Assembly (NCBI RefSeq): GCF_022370755.2
Contig: NZ_CP092364.2
Span: 2,852,001 to 2,916,000, forward strand
DNA length: 64,000 nt
Source: Mycolicibacterium goodii
GTDB lineage: Bacteria > Actinomycetota > Actinomycetes > Mycobacteriales > Mycobacteriaceae
Reading direction: 5' to 3'
Part shown: piece by piece, positions 20,515 through 30,272 of the stretch
Numbering within the stretch: the stretch's first letter is position 1
Layout: each line of letters starts with the position of its first letter
Notes under the pieces: model-generated
Seen by the model: the letters and a program-made list of their open reading frames with translations, nothing else
What the model was told of the DNA's origin: nothing
Databases searched by the model: none
Made by a program: the position numbers and the translations under genes

Positions 20515-21565
20515 ACAGACCGGCCTGGCCGATGCCTGCGACCGGAGGCTGCAGCCCCAGATGCGTCCAGGCCAACGGTGTGGCGACGCGCCCGCGCGGC
20601 GTCCTGGCGATCATCCCGGCACGCACCAGGAACGGTTCGCACACCTCCTCGACGGTCGTGGCCTCCTCGCCGACGGCGACCGCCAGCGTCGACACCCCGA
20701 CCGGACCACCGTTGAAACTGCGGGTCAGCGCCGACAGCACCGCGCGGTCGAGGCGGTCGAGACCGAGTTCGTCGACGTCGTAGACCTCGAGGGCGGATTT
20801 CGCGATGTCGCGGGTGATGATGCCGTCGGCACGCACCTCGGCGAAGTCACGCACGCGACGCAGCAACCGGTTGGCGATACGGGGGGTGCCACGCGAGCGC
20901 CGCGCGATCTCGGCGCCGGCCTCGGCCCCGAGTTCGATGCCGAGGATGCCGGACGATCGGGCCAGCACGCGTTCGAGTTCGGCGGGCTCGTAGAAGTCCA
21001 TGTGCGCGGTGAACCCGAAGCGGTCGCGCAGCGGACCGGTCAGCGCGCCCGACCTGGTGGTGGCGCCCACCAGGGTGAACGGTGCGACTTCGAGCGGAAT
21101 CGATGTCGCCCCAGGGCCTTTGCCCACCACGACGTCGACGCGGAAGTCCTCCATCGCCAAATACAGCATCTCTTCGGCCGGCCGCGCGATGCGGTGGATC
21201 TCGTCGATGAACAGCACGTCGTGTTCGACGAGGTTCGACAGCATCGCCGCGAGGTCACCGGCGCGTTCCAGCGCAGGGCCCGACGTGACCCGCAGCGACG
21301 AGCCGAGTTCGGCCGCGATGATCATGGCCAGCGAGGTCTTGCCCAGACCGGGCGGCCCCGACAACAGGATGTGGTCGGGGGTGCCGCCGCGTTTCTTGGC
21401 TCCCTCCAGCACCAGCTGAAGCTGCTCACGCACGCGGGGCTGCCCGATGAACTCGCCCAGCGAACGCGGACGCAGGCTCGCGTCGATGTCGCCCTCGCCG
21501 ACGGTCAGCGCCGGCGACACCGCGCGTTCGTCGACCTCGTCGGCCTCGTCCTCGAACCTGCCCAT
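20507..21565 (-). CDS. ruvB: Holliday junction branch migration helicase RuvB
   Basis: 352 residues. It is the AAA+ motor that moves Holliday junctions with RuvA. Walker A is [13 protein letters not shown], Walker [10 protein letters not shown], sensor 1 is in [11 protein letters not shown], and the arginine finger region is GPLRDRFG. The N-terminal [11 protein letters not shown] block is characteristic. It lies 2 bp after ruvA. As part of the ruvCAB unit it should respond to DNA damage through the site upstream of ruvC. Confidence 0.98.
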   Translation of the reverse strand: MGRFEDEADEVDERAVSPALTVGEGDIDASLRPRSLGEFIGQPRVREQLQLVLEGAKKRGGTPDHILLSGPPGLGKTSLAMIIAAELGSSLRVTSGPALERAGDLAAMLSNLVEHDVLFIDEIHRIARPAEEMLYLAMEDFRVDVVVGKGPGATSIPLEVAPFTLVGATTRSGALTGPLRDRFGFTAHMDFYEPAELERVLARSSGILGIELGAEAGAEIARRSRGTPRIANRLLRRVRDFAEVRADGIITRDIAKSALEVYDVDELGLDRLDRAVLSALTRSFNGGPVGVSTLAVAVGEEATTVEEVCEPFLVRAGMIARTPRGRVATPLAWTHLGLQPPVAGIGQAGLFD

Positions 21566-21567
21566 GG

Positions 21568-22155
21568 TTACTTCTTACCCAACATGGACAGCGCGGCGCG
21601 CAGCGCGGACGACGTCGTGGCCTCCGGATCGCCGGCCAACACCTTGTCGGTGGCCTCCTCGGCCTGTTTGGCGGCAAAGCCAAGACCGACAAGGGCTTCC
21701 ACGACCGGTCCGCGGATCGCGTGGCCGCCGACGGCCGTGCCCCCACCGGGCGTGACGGGTCCGATCTTGTCGCGCAGTTCGAGCACCATCCGCTCGGCGC
21801 CGCGCTTGCCGATGCCGGGCACGCGCGTCAACGCGGTGACATCACCATCGGCGAGGGCCTGTCGCAGCGCCTGTGGGTCGTATACGGCCAGCGTCGCCAG
21901 CGCGATCTTCGGCCCGACACCGGACACCCCGAGCAGGGTCAGGAACAGGTCCCTGGCGTCGCCGTCGGCGAACCCGTACAGCGTCATGGAGTCCTCGCGC
22001 ACGATCATCGCCGTGATGAGCCGGGCGTCGGTGCCCCGCCGCAGGGTCGCCAGCGTGGACGGCGTGGCCATGACCTTGTAACCCACGCCCGCCGCTTCGA
22101 TGACGGCGTGGTCGAGCGCGATGTCGATGACCTCACCACGGACCGACGCGATCAT
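21568..22155 (-). CDS. ruvA: Holliday junction DNA helicase subunit RuvA
   Basis: 195 residues from the ATG at 22155 within an ATGA overlap with the ruvC stop. An OB-fold N-terminus ([23 protein letters not shown]) is followed by two helix-hairpin-helix motifs ([29 protein letters not shown]) and the C-terminal RuvB-binding domain ([16 protein letters not shown]). It binds the junction as a tetramer. The longer frame to 22251 lies inside ruvC and is not used. Confidence 0.98.
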   Translation of the reverse strand: MIASVRGEVIDIALDHAVIEAAGVGYKVMATPSTLATLRRGTDARLITAMIVREDSMTLYGFADGDARDLFLTLLGVSGVGPKIALATLAVYDPQALRQALADGDVTALTRVPGIGKRGAERMVLELRDKIGPVTPGGGTAVGGHAIRGPVVEALVGLGFAAKQAEEATDKVLAGDPEATTSSALRAALSMLGKK

Positions 22156-22709
22156 CCGCGAGCCGCCTTGATCTTCGCCTGGAACTTCCGGCGCTGCTCC
22201 TCGGCCATCGCCTCGGCGGCCGCCATCCGCGCGATCATCGGAGCGCGCCAACAGTGGCAGATCGCGAGCGCGAGCGCGTCGGCGGCGTCTGCGGGTGTCG
22301 GTTTGGCTTGCAGCGCAAGGATTCTGGTGACCATCTCGGTGACCTGGGACTTGTCGGCCCGGCCGCTGCCGGTGACCGCGGCCTTGACCTCCGACGGCGT
22401 GTGGAAGTGCACCTCGATATCGCGTTTGGCCGCTGCCAACGCGATCACACCGCCGGCCTGCGCGGTACCCATCGCGGTGTTGGCGTTCTGGTTGGCGAAC
22501 ACCCGCTCGATGGCGATCACGTCGGGACGGTGGGTGTCCATCCAGTGTTCGGCGGCGTCACTGATCGTCAGCAGACGCTTCTGCAGCGGCGTGTCGGCGG
22601 GCGTGCGCACCACGTCCACATCCAGCGCGATGACCTGTCTTCCCTTACCGCTCTCGATCATCGACAGACCACAGCGCGTCAGCCCGGGATCGACTCCCAT
22701 CACCCGCAC
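22152..22709 (-). CDS. ruvC: Holliday junction resolvase RuvC
   Basis: 185 residues with a GTG start. The RNase H-like fold has the first acidic residue D7 in [10 protein letters not shown], then [20 protein letters not shown] with a catalytic Glu, and acidic residues in [15 protein letters not shown]. It cuts the junctions processed by RuvAB. First gene of the ruvCAB run, 15 bp after an SOS-type box. Confidence 0.97.
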   Translation of the reverse strand: MRVMGVDPGLTRCGLSMIESGKGRQVIALDVDVVRTPADTPLQKRLLTISDAAEHWMDTHRPDVIAIERVFANQNANTAMGTAQAGGVIALAAAKRDIEVHFHTPSEVKAAVTGSGRADKSQVTEMVTRILALQAKPTPADAADALALAICHCWRAPMIARMAAAEAMAEEQRRKFQAKIKAARG

Positions 22710-22723
22710 GCGAATCCCTTCGT

Positions 22724-22739
22724 CAGAACATCTGTTCGA
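22724..22739 (-). promoter_or_regulatory. SOS (LexA) box upstream of ruvC
   Basis: On the minus strand the site reads TCGAAC-AGAT-GTTCTG. The mycobacterial LexA consensus is TCGAAC-N4-GTTCGA, so the match is exact in the first half and 4 of 6 in the second. It begins 30 bp and ends 15 bp before the ruvC GTG. This predicts DNA-damage induction of ruvCAB, as is known for mycobacteria. Confidence 0.85.
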
Positions 22740-22781
22740 GAGCCTAGCGTGCGGCCCCGTCGGCCCCGGGCAGGGACACGC

Positions 22782-23099
22782 TCAGACGGTGTACTGCCCG
22801 GACCTCCATCCGGCGCCGAGCTGCTCGGCCAATTCGGCGATCCGGCGGCGCGAGCGGGACCAGCCCCGGACCAGTTCGGTGTCGACGTGGGCTCCGTCGC
22901 GGTCGATGCGGATCGCCCAGCGGGCGCCCAGGAACTTCGTCATCAGCCAGAACGGCCAGGCAAGCACGAACACTGCGATCAACAGGAAGCCGAGCGTGTC
23001 GAAGATCGCGTTCTCGATCACGTCGGTCGCGCTCGCGAACGGCCACCAGCGCCGGTACACCGACCATTGCGTGCCGCGCGGGTCTGTAACCTCTGCCAC
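22782..23099 (-). CDS. Small membrane protein of unknown function
   Basis: 105 residues with a GTG start. One or two hydrophobic helices lie at about 32-60 (ENAIFDTLGFLLIAVFVLAWPFW as a family-like stretch), followed by a charged region with IRIDRDGAHVDTE, RSRRRIAELAEQL. No family recognised. It is divergent from the VOC gene and just upstream of, but separated from, the ruvC promoter. Confidence 0.78.
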   Translation of the reverse strand: MAEVTDPRGTQWSVYRRWWPFASATDVIENAIFDTLGFLLIAVFVLAWPFWLMTKFLGARWAIRIDRDGAHVDTELVRGWSRSRRRIAELAEQLGAGWRSGQYTV

Positions 23100-23192
23100 G
23101 ACGACATCTTGCCTGGTGGCCGCTCATCCGTCCGGCGTTCCGGCGCGGTCCGTAGTGTCGGATCTACGAGCATCCCTGGCGAAAGGTGACCG

Positions 23193-23624
23193 GTGACCGT
23201 TCTGGACTCCCCCATCCCCCGTTTCCATCTGGCCATGCCCGTCGACGACCTCGACGCGGCGCGGAAGTTCTACGGCGAGGTCCTCGGCCTGCCGCAGGGC
23301 CGAAGCTCCGACCGGTGGATCGACTGGAACCTGCACGGGCATCAGGTGGTCACCCACCTGGCGCCGGAGCGCTCGCGACAGGTTCACAACCCCGTCGACG
23401 GACACGACGTTCCGGTGCCGCACTTCGGACTGATTCTCACTGTGGACGCGTTTCACACATTGGCCGACCGGCTACGCACCGCCGGGGTCACGTTCGTCAT
23501 CGACCCGTACGTGCGGTTCGAGGGCGAGACCGGTGAGCAGTGGACGATGTTTCTGCTCGACCCGGCGGGCAACGCCTTGGAGTTCAAGGCGTTCGCCGAT
23601 GATTCGCAGGTTTTTGCCGTCTGA
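23193..23624 (+). CDS. VOC (glyoxalase/dioxygenase fold) protein
   Basis: 143 residues, GTG start after GAAAGG. Paired beta-alpha-beta-beta-beta modules are seen: an N-terminal [24 protein letters not shown] and a C-terminal [18 protein letters not shown]. Metal ligands would be His4 of that first stretch, a mid His and the final Glu, as in the glyoxalase I superfamily. Substrate unknown. It lies 24 bp before the next gene and may be cotranscribed. Confidence 0.9.
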   Translation: MTVLDSPIPRFHLAMPVDDLDAARKFYGEVLGLPQGRSSDRWIDWNLHGHQVVTHLAPERSRQVHNPVDGHDVPVPHFGLILTVDAFHTLADRLRTAGVTFVIDPYVRFEGETGEQWTMFLLDPAGNALEFKAFADDSQVFAV

Positions 23625-23648
23625 CGGCGCATGACAGGAGGTAGGAAG

Positions 23649-24302
23649 TTGCACGTCGTGATCGCCGGTGGACACGGCAAGATCGCACTGATCCTGGAAC
23701 GGCTGTTGGCCGAACGCGGTGACTCGGTGGCCGGGCTGATCCGCAACCCGGACCACACAGCCGACCTGCAGAGCGCGGGTGCCGAGGCGATCGTGCTCGA
23801 TCTGGAGAAGGCCACGGTCGCCGAGGTGGCCGACGCGGTGCGCGGCGCCGACGCCGTGGTGTTCGCGGCGGGCGCCGGTCCGGGCAGCGGTGCGGCCCGT
23901 AAGCAGACCGTCGACCGCGACGCCGCGATCCTGCTGGCCGACGCCGCTGAGGCCGCCGGAGTGGACCGCTACGTGATGGTGTCGGCGCTGGCGGCCGACG
24001 ACCGCTCGCTCGACGACAACTACGACGAGGTGTTCCGGGCCTACATGCACGCCAAGTCCGAGGCCGACGCGAATGTACGGGCCCGTACGGGGCTGAAGAC
24101 CACGATCGTGCGACCGGGTGGGCTCACCGACGACGCGGGCACCGGCCGGGTGCGCATCGCCGACAACACCGGGCGCGGCACCGTGCCGCGCGAAGACGTC
24201 GCGCGGGTACTGCTGGCGGTGTTGGACACGCCGCAGACCGCGGGCCGCACGTTCGAACTGATCTCGGGCGACAGCCCGATCGCAGACGCGCTGACCTCCT
24301 AG
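23649..24302 (+). CDS. NAD(P)-binding protein, atypical SDR (NmrA/YwnB-like)
   Basis: 217 residues from a TTG at 23649, chosen because AGGAGG lies at 23636-23641, seven bases before it. The ATG at 23631 (223 residues) would put that site inside the gene. The Rossmann motif is VVIAGGHGKIAL, followed by LADAAEAAGVDRYVMVSALAA and a C-terminal part typical of extended NAD(P)-binding proteins. There is no SDR YxxxK. It may be a sensor or flavin-type reductase rather than a dehydrogenase. Confidence 0.85.
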   Translation: MHVVIAGGHGKIALILERLLAERGDSVAGLIRNPDHTADLQSAGAEAIVLDLEKATVAEVADAVRGADAVVFAAGAGPGSGAARKQTVDRDAAILLADAAEAAGVDRYVMVSALAADDRSLDDNYDEVFRAYMHAKSEADANVRARTGLKTTIVRPGGLTDDAGTGRVRIADNTGRGTVPREDVARVLLAVLDTPQTAGRTFELISGDSPIADALTS

Positions 24303-24305
24303 CGC

Positions 24306-25061
24306 CTACTCCTCGTCGAGCTGGGCTGCGACGTCGTCGGGGATGTCCATGTTGGTGTACACATCCTGGACGTCGTCGCTGTCCTCCAGCGCGTCGACGA
24401 GTTTGAGCACCTTGCGGGCACCTTCGAGGTCCACCGGGACGGTCACCGACGGCTGGAAGCTGGCGTCGGCCGACTCGTAGTCGATGCCGGCGTCCTGCAG
24501 CGCGGTGCGGACCGCGACCAGGTCGGACGGCTCGGAGATGATCTCGAACGAATCGCCGAGGTCGTTGACTTCCTCGGCACCGGCTTCCAGCACCGCCATC
24601 AGGACGTCGTCCTCGGTCAGGCCGTTCTTCTCCAGGGTCACCACGCCCTTGCGGGAGAACAGGTAGGCCACCGAACCCGGATCGGCCATGTTGCCACCGT
24701 TGCGGGTCATCGCGACACGCACCTCACCGGCGGCGCGGTTGCGGTTGTCGGTGAGGCACTCGATGAGCACCGCGACACCGTTGGGGCCGTAGCCCTCATA
24801 CGTGATGTTCTGCCAGTCGGCGCCGCCTGCCTCTTCACCGGCGCCGCGCTTGCGGGCCCGCTCGATGTTGTCGTTGGGCACCGAGCTCTTCTTGGCCTTC
24901 TGGATGGCGTCGTACAGCGTCGGGTTACCGGCCGGATCACCGCCGCCGACGCGCGCAGCAACCTCGATGTTCTTGATCAGCTTGGCGAACATCTTGCCGC
25001 GCTTGGCATCGATGACGGCCTTCTTGTGCTTGGTGGTGGCCCACTTGGAATGGCCGCTCAT
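24306..25061 (-). CDS. YebC/PmpR family protein
   Basis: 251 residues. The family start [27 protein letters not shown] is followed by NTLYDAI-type and [22 protein letters not shown] blocks, all conserved in YebC. The family has been described both as transcription regulators and as translation factors easing ribosome stalling, so the role is left open. It stops 3 bp from the convergent NAD-binding gene. It corresponds in place to Rv2603c as I recall. Confidence 0.95.
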   Translation of the reverse strand: MSGHSKWATTKHKKAVIDAKRGKMFAKLIKNIEVAARVGGGDPAGNPTLYDAIQKAKKSSVPNDNIERARKRGAGEEAGGADWQNITYEGYGPNGVAVLIECLTDNRNRAAGEVRVAMTRNGGNMADPGSVAYLFSRKGVVTLEKNGLTEDDVLMAVLEAGAEEVNDLGDSFEIISEPSDLVAVRTALQDAGIDYESADASFQPSVTVPVDLEGARKVLKLVDALEDSDDVQDVYTNMDIPDDVAAQLDEE

Positions 25062-25125
25062 GCAGGTACGCCCTCTTTCCTGGTCGAACTCCGACAGTCC
25101 AGTCTACTTGGGCGGGCACGCGGTG

Positions 25126-25614
25126 CTATGGCCCCGCCCAGAGCGGGATCCGATCGTCGGGGTGATCGAGCACGTGGATCTGCCGCGCCGGTTCGATCAC
25201 CGCCGTGCGTGGTACCAGCGTCACCGCAGCCATCCGGTCACCGTCGATCTCGATCTTGGCCAAGACGACAGCGGCGTCGGTGAGAGCTTGAGCCGCCGGT
25301 GAGCGGTTGTCGACGGAGATCCCGGTGTCCTCGACCGCTACGACGAGGGCAGTCCGTGTCCGGCCGCCCGCAAGCCTCGATGCCTGCTCGTGGCGGCGCA
25401 CCGCGGTCATTGCGAGTCGCTCTCGGTCGACACGCTGTGCGAAGGCGTCGCCGCGCAGGAGCGTGCGCATGAACCACCGGCTCATCCGCTCCGTCGTGGT
25501 CAGAGTGGACACGACATCGAGCTCGGCCGGCGTGTGCGTCCACTCTCTCGGGAGCCAGGCGCCCTCCCCCTGGGCCTTCCAGTAGTACTTGCCGCCGCTG
25601 ACGTAGCGCCCCAT
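25126..25614 (-). CDS. Protein of unknown function between pdxT and yebC
   Basis: 162 residues from the ATG at 25614, 5 bp after the pdxT stop, so it is likely cotranscribed with the PLP genes. The N-terminus MGRYVSGGKYYWKAQGEGAW is followed by a basic helical stretch (RWFMRTLLRGDAFAQRVDRERL) and a beta-rich C-terminus. No membrane segment, signal or known motif was recognised. The M. tuberculosis order I recall has no gene here. Confidence 0.72.
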   Translation of the reverse strand: MGRYVSGGKYYWKAQGEGAWLPREWTHTPAELDVVSTLTTTERMSRWFMRTLLRGDAFAQRVDRERLAMTAVRRHEQASRLAGGRTRTALVVAVEDTGISVDNRSPAAQALTDAAVVLAKIEIDGDRMAAVTLVPRTAVIEPARQIHVLDHPDDRIPLWAGP

Positions 25615-25619
25615 GCGCA

Positions 25620-26201
25620 CTACAGCGAGTCGACGAACAACTTGTGGATACGGCGGTCGCCGGTCACCTCGGGGTGGAACGACGTCGCCAGCATCGAACC
25701 TTGCCGCACGGCGACGATGTGGTCGTTCGCCCGCGCGAGCACCTCGACATCCGCGCCGACGCGTTCGACCCACGGCGCGCGGATGAACACGGCGTGCACC
25801 GGCGTATCGAGCCCGGTGAAGTCGATGTCGCCTTCGAACGAGTCGACCTGACGGCCAAAGGCGTTGCGCCGCACCGTCATGTCAATCCCTTTGAGGGGTA
25901 GCGCGGCACGGCCCGGCACGCCCGCATCAGCGATCTCGGTGGCCAGCAGGATCATTCCAGCGCACGATCCGTAGCACGGCATGCCCTCGGCGATACGCGC
26001 CCGCAACGGTTCGAGCAGATCGAACTCACGCAGCAGGTGGCTCATCGCCGTCGATTCCCCGCCCGGGATCACCAACGCGTCGATGGCCTCGAGTTCGGAC
26101 AGCCGCCGCACGGTCGACGCCTCGGCGCCTGCTTCGCGCAGCGCCGCCAGATGTTCGCGGGTGTCGCCCTGCAGTGCGAGGACGCCCACATGGGCGGTCA
26201 C
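25620..26201 (-). CDS. pdxT: Pyridoxal 5'-phosphate synthase glutaminase subunit
   Basis: 193 residues from the GTG at 26201 (AAGGAGACATC upstream), overlapping the tesB stop as GTGA. It is a class I glutaminase: [12 protein letters not shown], the nucleophile C80 in CYGSCAGM, and the His-Glu pair in [10 protein letters not shown]. It feeds ammonia to PdxS for vitamin B6 synthesis. The open frame to 26606 is a shadow inside tesB. Confidence 0.96.
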   Translation of the reverse strand: MTAHVGVLALQGDTREHLAALREAGAEASTVRRLSELEAIDALVIPGGESTAMSHLLREFDLLEPLRARIAEGMPCYGSCAGMILLATEIADAGVPGRAALPLKGIDMTVRRNAFGRQVDSFEGDIDFTGLDTPVHAVFIRAPWVERVGADVEVLARANDHIVAVRQGSMLATSFHPEVTGDRRIHKLFVDSL

Positions 26202-27046
26202 GATGTCTCCTTTGGCGTGAAATCGCGTTTGTAGCGGGTCAGGCCCTCCTGCATGACCGCGGCCACCAACTCGCCGTACTGGTTGAAGATGCGGCCCTGC
26301 GTCAGCGCGCGTCCGCCGCACGCGGACGGCGACGACTGGTCGTACAGCAGCCATTCGTCGGCGCGGAACGGCCGCATGAACCACATCGCGTGGTCGAGCG
26401 ACGCGACCATCAGGTGCTTGCGCACGTCGAGGTGGTTGACCTGGGCCGAGCCGAGCAGGGTCAGATCGCTCATGTAGGCGAGTGCGCAGATGTGCAGCAC
26501 GTGGTCGTCGGGCATCGGATCGCGGTGGCGGAACCACACCTGCTGTTGCGAGGCCTTGCCGGGCAGCTTTTGCACACGGTCGCGCGGCACGATCCGGACG
26601 TCCCACTCGTCGAACTGGGCGAATCCGGCGTCGTCGAACGCGCCGCCGGACCGGAAGCCTGGCAGATCGTCGGGCGGTGGCGCCTCGGGCATGGCGTCCT
26701 GGTGCTCGATGCCCGTCTGATCGGTCTGGAACGACGCCGACATCGAGAAGATGGTCTCGCCGTGCTGGATCGCGCTCACCCGCCGGGTGCAGAACGATCC
26801 TCCGTCGCGGATGCGCTCGACGGTGTAGATCGCAGGCGCCCTGGCGTCGCCCGGCCGCAGGAAATACCCGTGCAGGGAGTGCACCTCGAATTCCGGTGCA
26901 ACGGTGCGCACGGCGGACACCAGCGACTGCCCGGCGACGTGACCGCCGAACGTTCGCTGCAGAAAGCCGGACTCCGGGCTGAACACCTTCCCGCGATAGA
27001 TGTTGACCTCGAGCTGTTCCAGGTCGAGGATCTCTTCGATCGCCAT
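26198..27046 (-). CDS. tesB: Acyl-CoA thioesterase II
   Basis: 282 residues. The double hotdog fold is seen in [47 protein letters not shown] and the C-terminal [22 protein letters not shown], typical TesB landmarks including the Asp/Thr/Gln site residues. It hydrolyses acyl-CoA to free acid and CoA. It sits between pdxS (9 bp upstream) and pdxT (4-bp overlap), an order kept in mycobacteria though its function is unrelated to B6. Confidence 0.95.
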   Translation of the reverse strand: MAIEEILDLEQLEVNIYRGKVFSPESGFLQRTFGGHVAGQSLVSAVRTVAPEFEVHSLHGYFLRPGDARAPAIYTVERIRDGGSFCTRRVSAIQHGETIFSMSASFQTDQTGIEHQDAMPEAPPPDDLPGFRSGGAFDDAGFAQFDEWDVRIVPRDRVQKLPGKASQQQVWFRHRDPMPDDHVLHICALAYMSDLTLLGSAQVNHLDVRKHLMVASLDHAMWFMRPFRADEWLLYDQSSPSACGGRALTQGRIFNQYGELVAAVMQEGLTRYKRDFTPKETS

Positions 27047-27055
27047 AGGAGGTGT

Positions 27056-27967
27056 TTACCAGCCGCGTTCTGCGAGCCGGTGCGGCTGGGCGATCTCCTC
27101 GACGTTGATGCCGACCATGGCCTCACCGAGCCCGCGTGACACCTTGGCCAGCACGTCGGGATCGTCGTAGAACGTGGTGGCCTTGACGATCGCGGCGGCC
27201 CGCTGTTCGGGATTGCCGGACTTGAAGATGCCCGACCCGACGAACACGCCCTCGGCACCGAGCTGCATCATCATCGCCGCATCGGCCGGGGTCGCGATGC
27301 CACCGGCGGTGAACAGCGTCACCGGCAGCTTGCCGGCGCGGGCCACCTCGACCACCAGCTCATACGGTGCCTGCAGCTCCTTGGCCGCCACATACAACTC
27401 GTCCTCGCTCATCGAGGTCAGCCGGCGGATCTCCCCGCCGATCTTGCGCATGTGCGTGGTCGCATTCGACACGTCGCCGGTGCCGGCCTCACCCTTGGAG
27501 CGGATCATCGCCGCACCCTCGGTGATGCGCCGCAACGCCTCGCCCAGGTTGGTCGCGCCGCACACGAACGGCACGGTGAACTTCCACTTGTCGATGTGGT
27601 TGGTGTAGTCGGCCGGGGTCAGCACCTCGGACTCGTCGACATAGTCCACACCGAGGCTCTGCAGGATCTGGGCCTCCACGAAGTGCCCGATACGAGCCTT
27701 GGCCATCACCGGGATCGTGACCGCCTCGATGATGCCCTCGATCATGTCCGGATCACTCATCCGCGACACCCCGCCCTGCGCGCGGATGTCAGCGGGCACT
27801 CGCTCCAGCGCCATCACCGCGACCGCACCGGCGGCCTCGGCGATACGCGCCTGCTCCGGGGTGACCACATCCATGATCACGCCGCCCTTGAGCATCTCGG
27901 CCATCCCGCGCTTCACGCGCGCGGTCCCGGTCTGGTTGCTCGAACCGTTTTGCGCCGCGGTTTCCAC
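27056..27967 (-). CDS. pdxS: Pyridoxal 5'-phosphate synthase lyase subunit
   Basis: 303 residues, GTG start with AGGAGA upstream. The (beta/alpha)8 barrel carries D33 in GGVIMDVV and the first catalytic lysine K90 in VMAKARIGH; further landmarks are [17 protein letters not shown] and [16 protein letters not shown]. It forms PLP from ribose 5-phosphate, glyceraldehyde 3-phosphate and ammonia. First gene of the pdxS-tesB-pdxT-unknown unit. In the M. tuberculosis order I recall, pdxH and a PPE gene follow upstream; both are absent here. Confidence 0.97.
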   Translation of the reverse strand: METAAQNGSSNQTGTARVKRGMAEMLKGGVIMDVVTPEQARIAEAAGAVAVMALERVPADIRAQGGVSRMSDPDMIEGIIEAVTIPVMAKARIGHFVEAQILQSLGVDYVDESEVLTPADYTNHIDKWKFTVPFVCGATNLGEALRRITEGAAMIRSKGEAGTGDVSNATTHMRKIGGEIRRLTSMSEDELYVAAKELQAPYELVVEVARAGKLPVTLFTAGGIATPADAAMMMQLGAEGVFVGSGIFKSGNPEQRAAAIVKATTFYDDPDVLAKVSRGLGEAMVGINVEEIAQPHRLAERGW

Positions 27968-28043
27968 TGCTATCTCCTCTGAATTGCTACTGAATCAGTG
28001 TAATCGAGCCTTCAAAACTATTAAATCCGCAGAGGCTGCCCCG

Positions 28044-29111
28044 TCAGCGGATGGCAGGCAGCTCCCCCAGCGAGTCCGCCCGCGCAGGTACCCGGGTGTC
28101 CCCGGACACCAGCTCGTTGGCCTGGGCCAGCCGGTCACCGAGCTGAACCGGATAGACGGCCTCACCGCCGGCGACCAGCTCGGCGATCATTGTCGCATCG
28201 CACCACCGGTGACCGTGAATGTAGCGCCGTTCCAGCGCGGTCCGCCCGACCGCCGACGGCTCGAACCTTTGCGTGCGGTGCACGAAGAAGTACTCTTCGC
28301 TGCGCACCACCGACGCATTGAAGTCGATGATCTCCTCGCGCCGCCATACCGGGCCGACCAGTGCCGACGGCTCGACCCGCAGTCCTGTCTCCTCGAAAAG
28401 TTCACGCGCCGCGGTCTCGGCCAGGTCCTCACCCTGCTGAACGGCGCCGCCCACGGTGAACCACCATCGGGGTGCCGGCACGTCGGGATCCTCGAGCGCG
28501 GGATCGCTGCCGCGCAGCAGTAACACGGCGCCGGTCTCGTCGAGCAGCACCACACGCGCCGATGTGCGACGGCTCAGCGCACCCACCTCGGACTGCGCCT
28601 CCGGACGCTCGACGATCTCGAAATACGTTGGTAGCGCGGCTCGTCCACCCAGCTTCAGGAGGCGGACCGCGCGCCGCTCGCGCAGCGCGAGGGTGTCCCG
28701 CACGGCGTCGTTGTGAAACCGCCGCGCCAACAGCACACGCGCCTCGGCGTCGGCGAGCTCGGCGACCAGCGCGACCGGCAACGCCGCAAGATCGACCGCG
28801 GCGAGCGCGGCCGACAGCTCGTTCTCGGCGGCCTCACGCGCCGATCGCGGCGCGCGCTCGGCCGCGTCGGCCAACTCCGTCAGCCGCTTGGCCTGCGGGC
28901 CGACCCCGTAGGCGTCGGCGGCGACGGCCCGCGCCACCACCGCGCGACGCGCCAACGCGCCGTCGAGCGCCTGCCAGGACAGGTCGTACCGCACGTGCAG
29001 GCGGTCGAGCCGGTTCGCGGTCTGGTAGGCCCAGCCGCCCACCAGGGCCAGAACCACGACCAGCGCCACGACGACGCAGATGACGATCCACAGCGAGGAC
29101 AACCCGGCCAT
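28044..29111 (-). CDS. Membrane-anchored Nudix hydrolase with LemA-like N-terminus
   Basis: 355 residues. A membrane helix (about 7-30) leads into a long helical region (31-165) whose NRLDRLHVRYDLSWQALD and LARRAVVARAVA resemble LemA proteins. A Nudix domain follows, with a complete box at 222-244 (G222, E228, R236, E237, E240, E241, G243). It should hydrolyse a nucleoside diphosphate-linked substrate. It overlaps the pimA stop by one base (29111), placing it at the end of the PIM unit. A role in envelope precursor clean-up is conjecture. Confidence 0.92.
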   Translation of the reverse strand: MAGLSSLWIVICVVVALVVVLALVGGWAYQTANRLDRLHVRYDLSWQALDGALARRAVVARAVAADAYGVGPQAKRLTELADAAERAPRSAREAAENELSAALAAVDLAALPVALVAELADAEARVLLARRFHNDAVRDTLALRERRAVRLLKLGGRAALPTYFEIVERPEAQSEVGALSRRTSARVVLLDETGAVLLLRGSDPALEDPDVPAPRWWFTVGGAVQQGEDLAETAARELFEETGLRVEPSALVGPVWRREEIIDFNASVVRSEEYFFVHRTQRFEPSAVGRTALERRYIHGHRWCDATMIAELVAGGEAVYPVQLGDRLAQANELVSGDTRVPARADSLGELPAIR

Positions 29112-30271
29112 CAGACGGTTTCCCCACTCGTTTCGTCGCGGCTCGCCGCGCCACTCACCTGCACCTTGATCCCCGCCCCGGACACCGTCTCGTACACCCG
29201 CATGATCTGCGCGGACACCACCGACCAGTCGTAGCGGTGCACCCGCTCGGACGCTTTGGCGACGTAGCCCGCCCGCAACTCGTCGTCCTCCAGTATCTCG
29301 ATGAGGGCTGCGGCCATGCCGTCTGCGTCGTCGACCGGCACCAGACGACCTGCCTCACCGTCGGCGAGGACGCGGCGGAAGGCGTCCAGATCGCTGGCCA
29401 CCACCGCGGTGCCGGCCGCCATCGCCTCGACGAGCACGATGCCGAAGCTCTCCCCGCCCAGGTGCGGAGCGCAGTACACATCGGCGCTGCGCATCGCCGC
29501 GGCCTTGGTCGTGTCGTCGACCTGCCCGAGGAACCGCAGATGGCGGGCCAGATCGCCGGCCTGCTCGCGCAACTCGTCCTCGTCGCCGCGGCCGACGACG
29601 AGAATCTCGATCTCGGGGAACCGCTCGACGAGTTCGGGCAGGGCAGCCAGCAACACCGCCATGCCCTTGCGCGGTTCGTCGAACCGGCCAAGGAACAACA
29701 CCGTGCGGCCCGGGCGCGGGTAGCCGTCGAGCAGCGGTGCTTCGGCGAACGACGCGACGTCGACACCGTTGGGGATCTCGACGGCATCGGAGCCCAACGC
29801 CTCCATCTGCCAGCGACGCGCGAGGTCCGACACCGCGATGCGGCCGATGATCTTCTCGTGGTACGGCCGCAGGATTCCTTGAAAGACGCTGAGCGTCAAC
29901 GACTTCGTCGTCGAGGTGTGGAACGTCGCGACGATGGGGCCCTCGGCGGCCTGCAGTGCCAACATCGACAGGCTCGGAGCGTTGGGTTCGTGGATGTGCA
30001 GGACGTCGAAGTCGCCTTCGGCGATCCATTTCTTGACCTTGCGGTGGGTGGCGGGGCCGAACCGCAGGCGCGCCACCGAGCCGTTGTACGGGATCGGCAC
30101 AGCCTTACCGCCGGAGACCACGTAGTCGGGCAACTTCACGTGCGGTGAGGCCGGCGCGAGCACGCTCACCTCGTGCCCTGCCGCGCGCAGCACCTCGGCG
30201 AGCTGAAGCACGTGGGATTGCACGCCACCTGGCACGTCGAACGAATAGGGGCAGACCATCCCGATACGCAT
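29111..30271 (-). CDS. pimA: Phosphatidyl-myo-inositol mannosyltransferase PimA
   Basis: 386 residues from the ATG at 30271, exactly the length I recall for M. smegmatis PimA. It is a GT4/GT-B enzyme that moves the first mannose from GDP-mannose to phosphatidylinositol at the inner face of the membrane. H118 (FHTST), R196 and K202 (GRFDEPRKG) and E274 (GGESFGIVLVE) sit at the numbers known for the M. smegmatis enzyme. It follows patA by 1 bp. The open frame to 30547 is within patA. Confidence 0.97.
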   Translation of the reverse strand: MRIGMVCPYSFDVPGGVQSHVLQLAEVLRAAGHEVSVLAPASPHVKLPDYVVSGGKAVPIPYNGSVARLRFGPATHRKVKKWIAEGDFDVLHIHEPNAPSLSMLALQAAEGPIVATFHTSTTKSLTLSVFQGILRPYHEKIIGRIAVSDLARRWQMEALGSDAVEIPNGVDVASFAEAPLLDGYPRPGRTVLFLGRFDEPRKGMAVLLAALPELVERFPEIEILVVGRGDEDELREQAGDLARHLRFLGQVDDTTKAAAMRSADVYCAPHLGGESFGIVLVEAMAAGTAVVASDLDAFRRVLADGEAGRLVPVDDADGMAAALIEILEDDELRAGYVAKASERVHRYDWSVVSAQIMRVYETVSGAGIKVQVSGAASRDETSGETV

Positions 30272-30272
30272 G

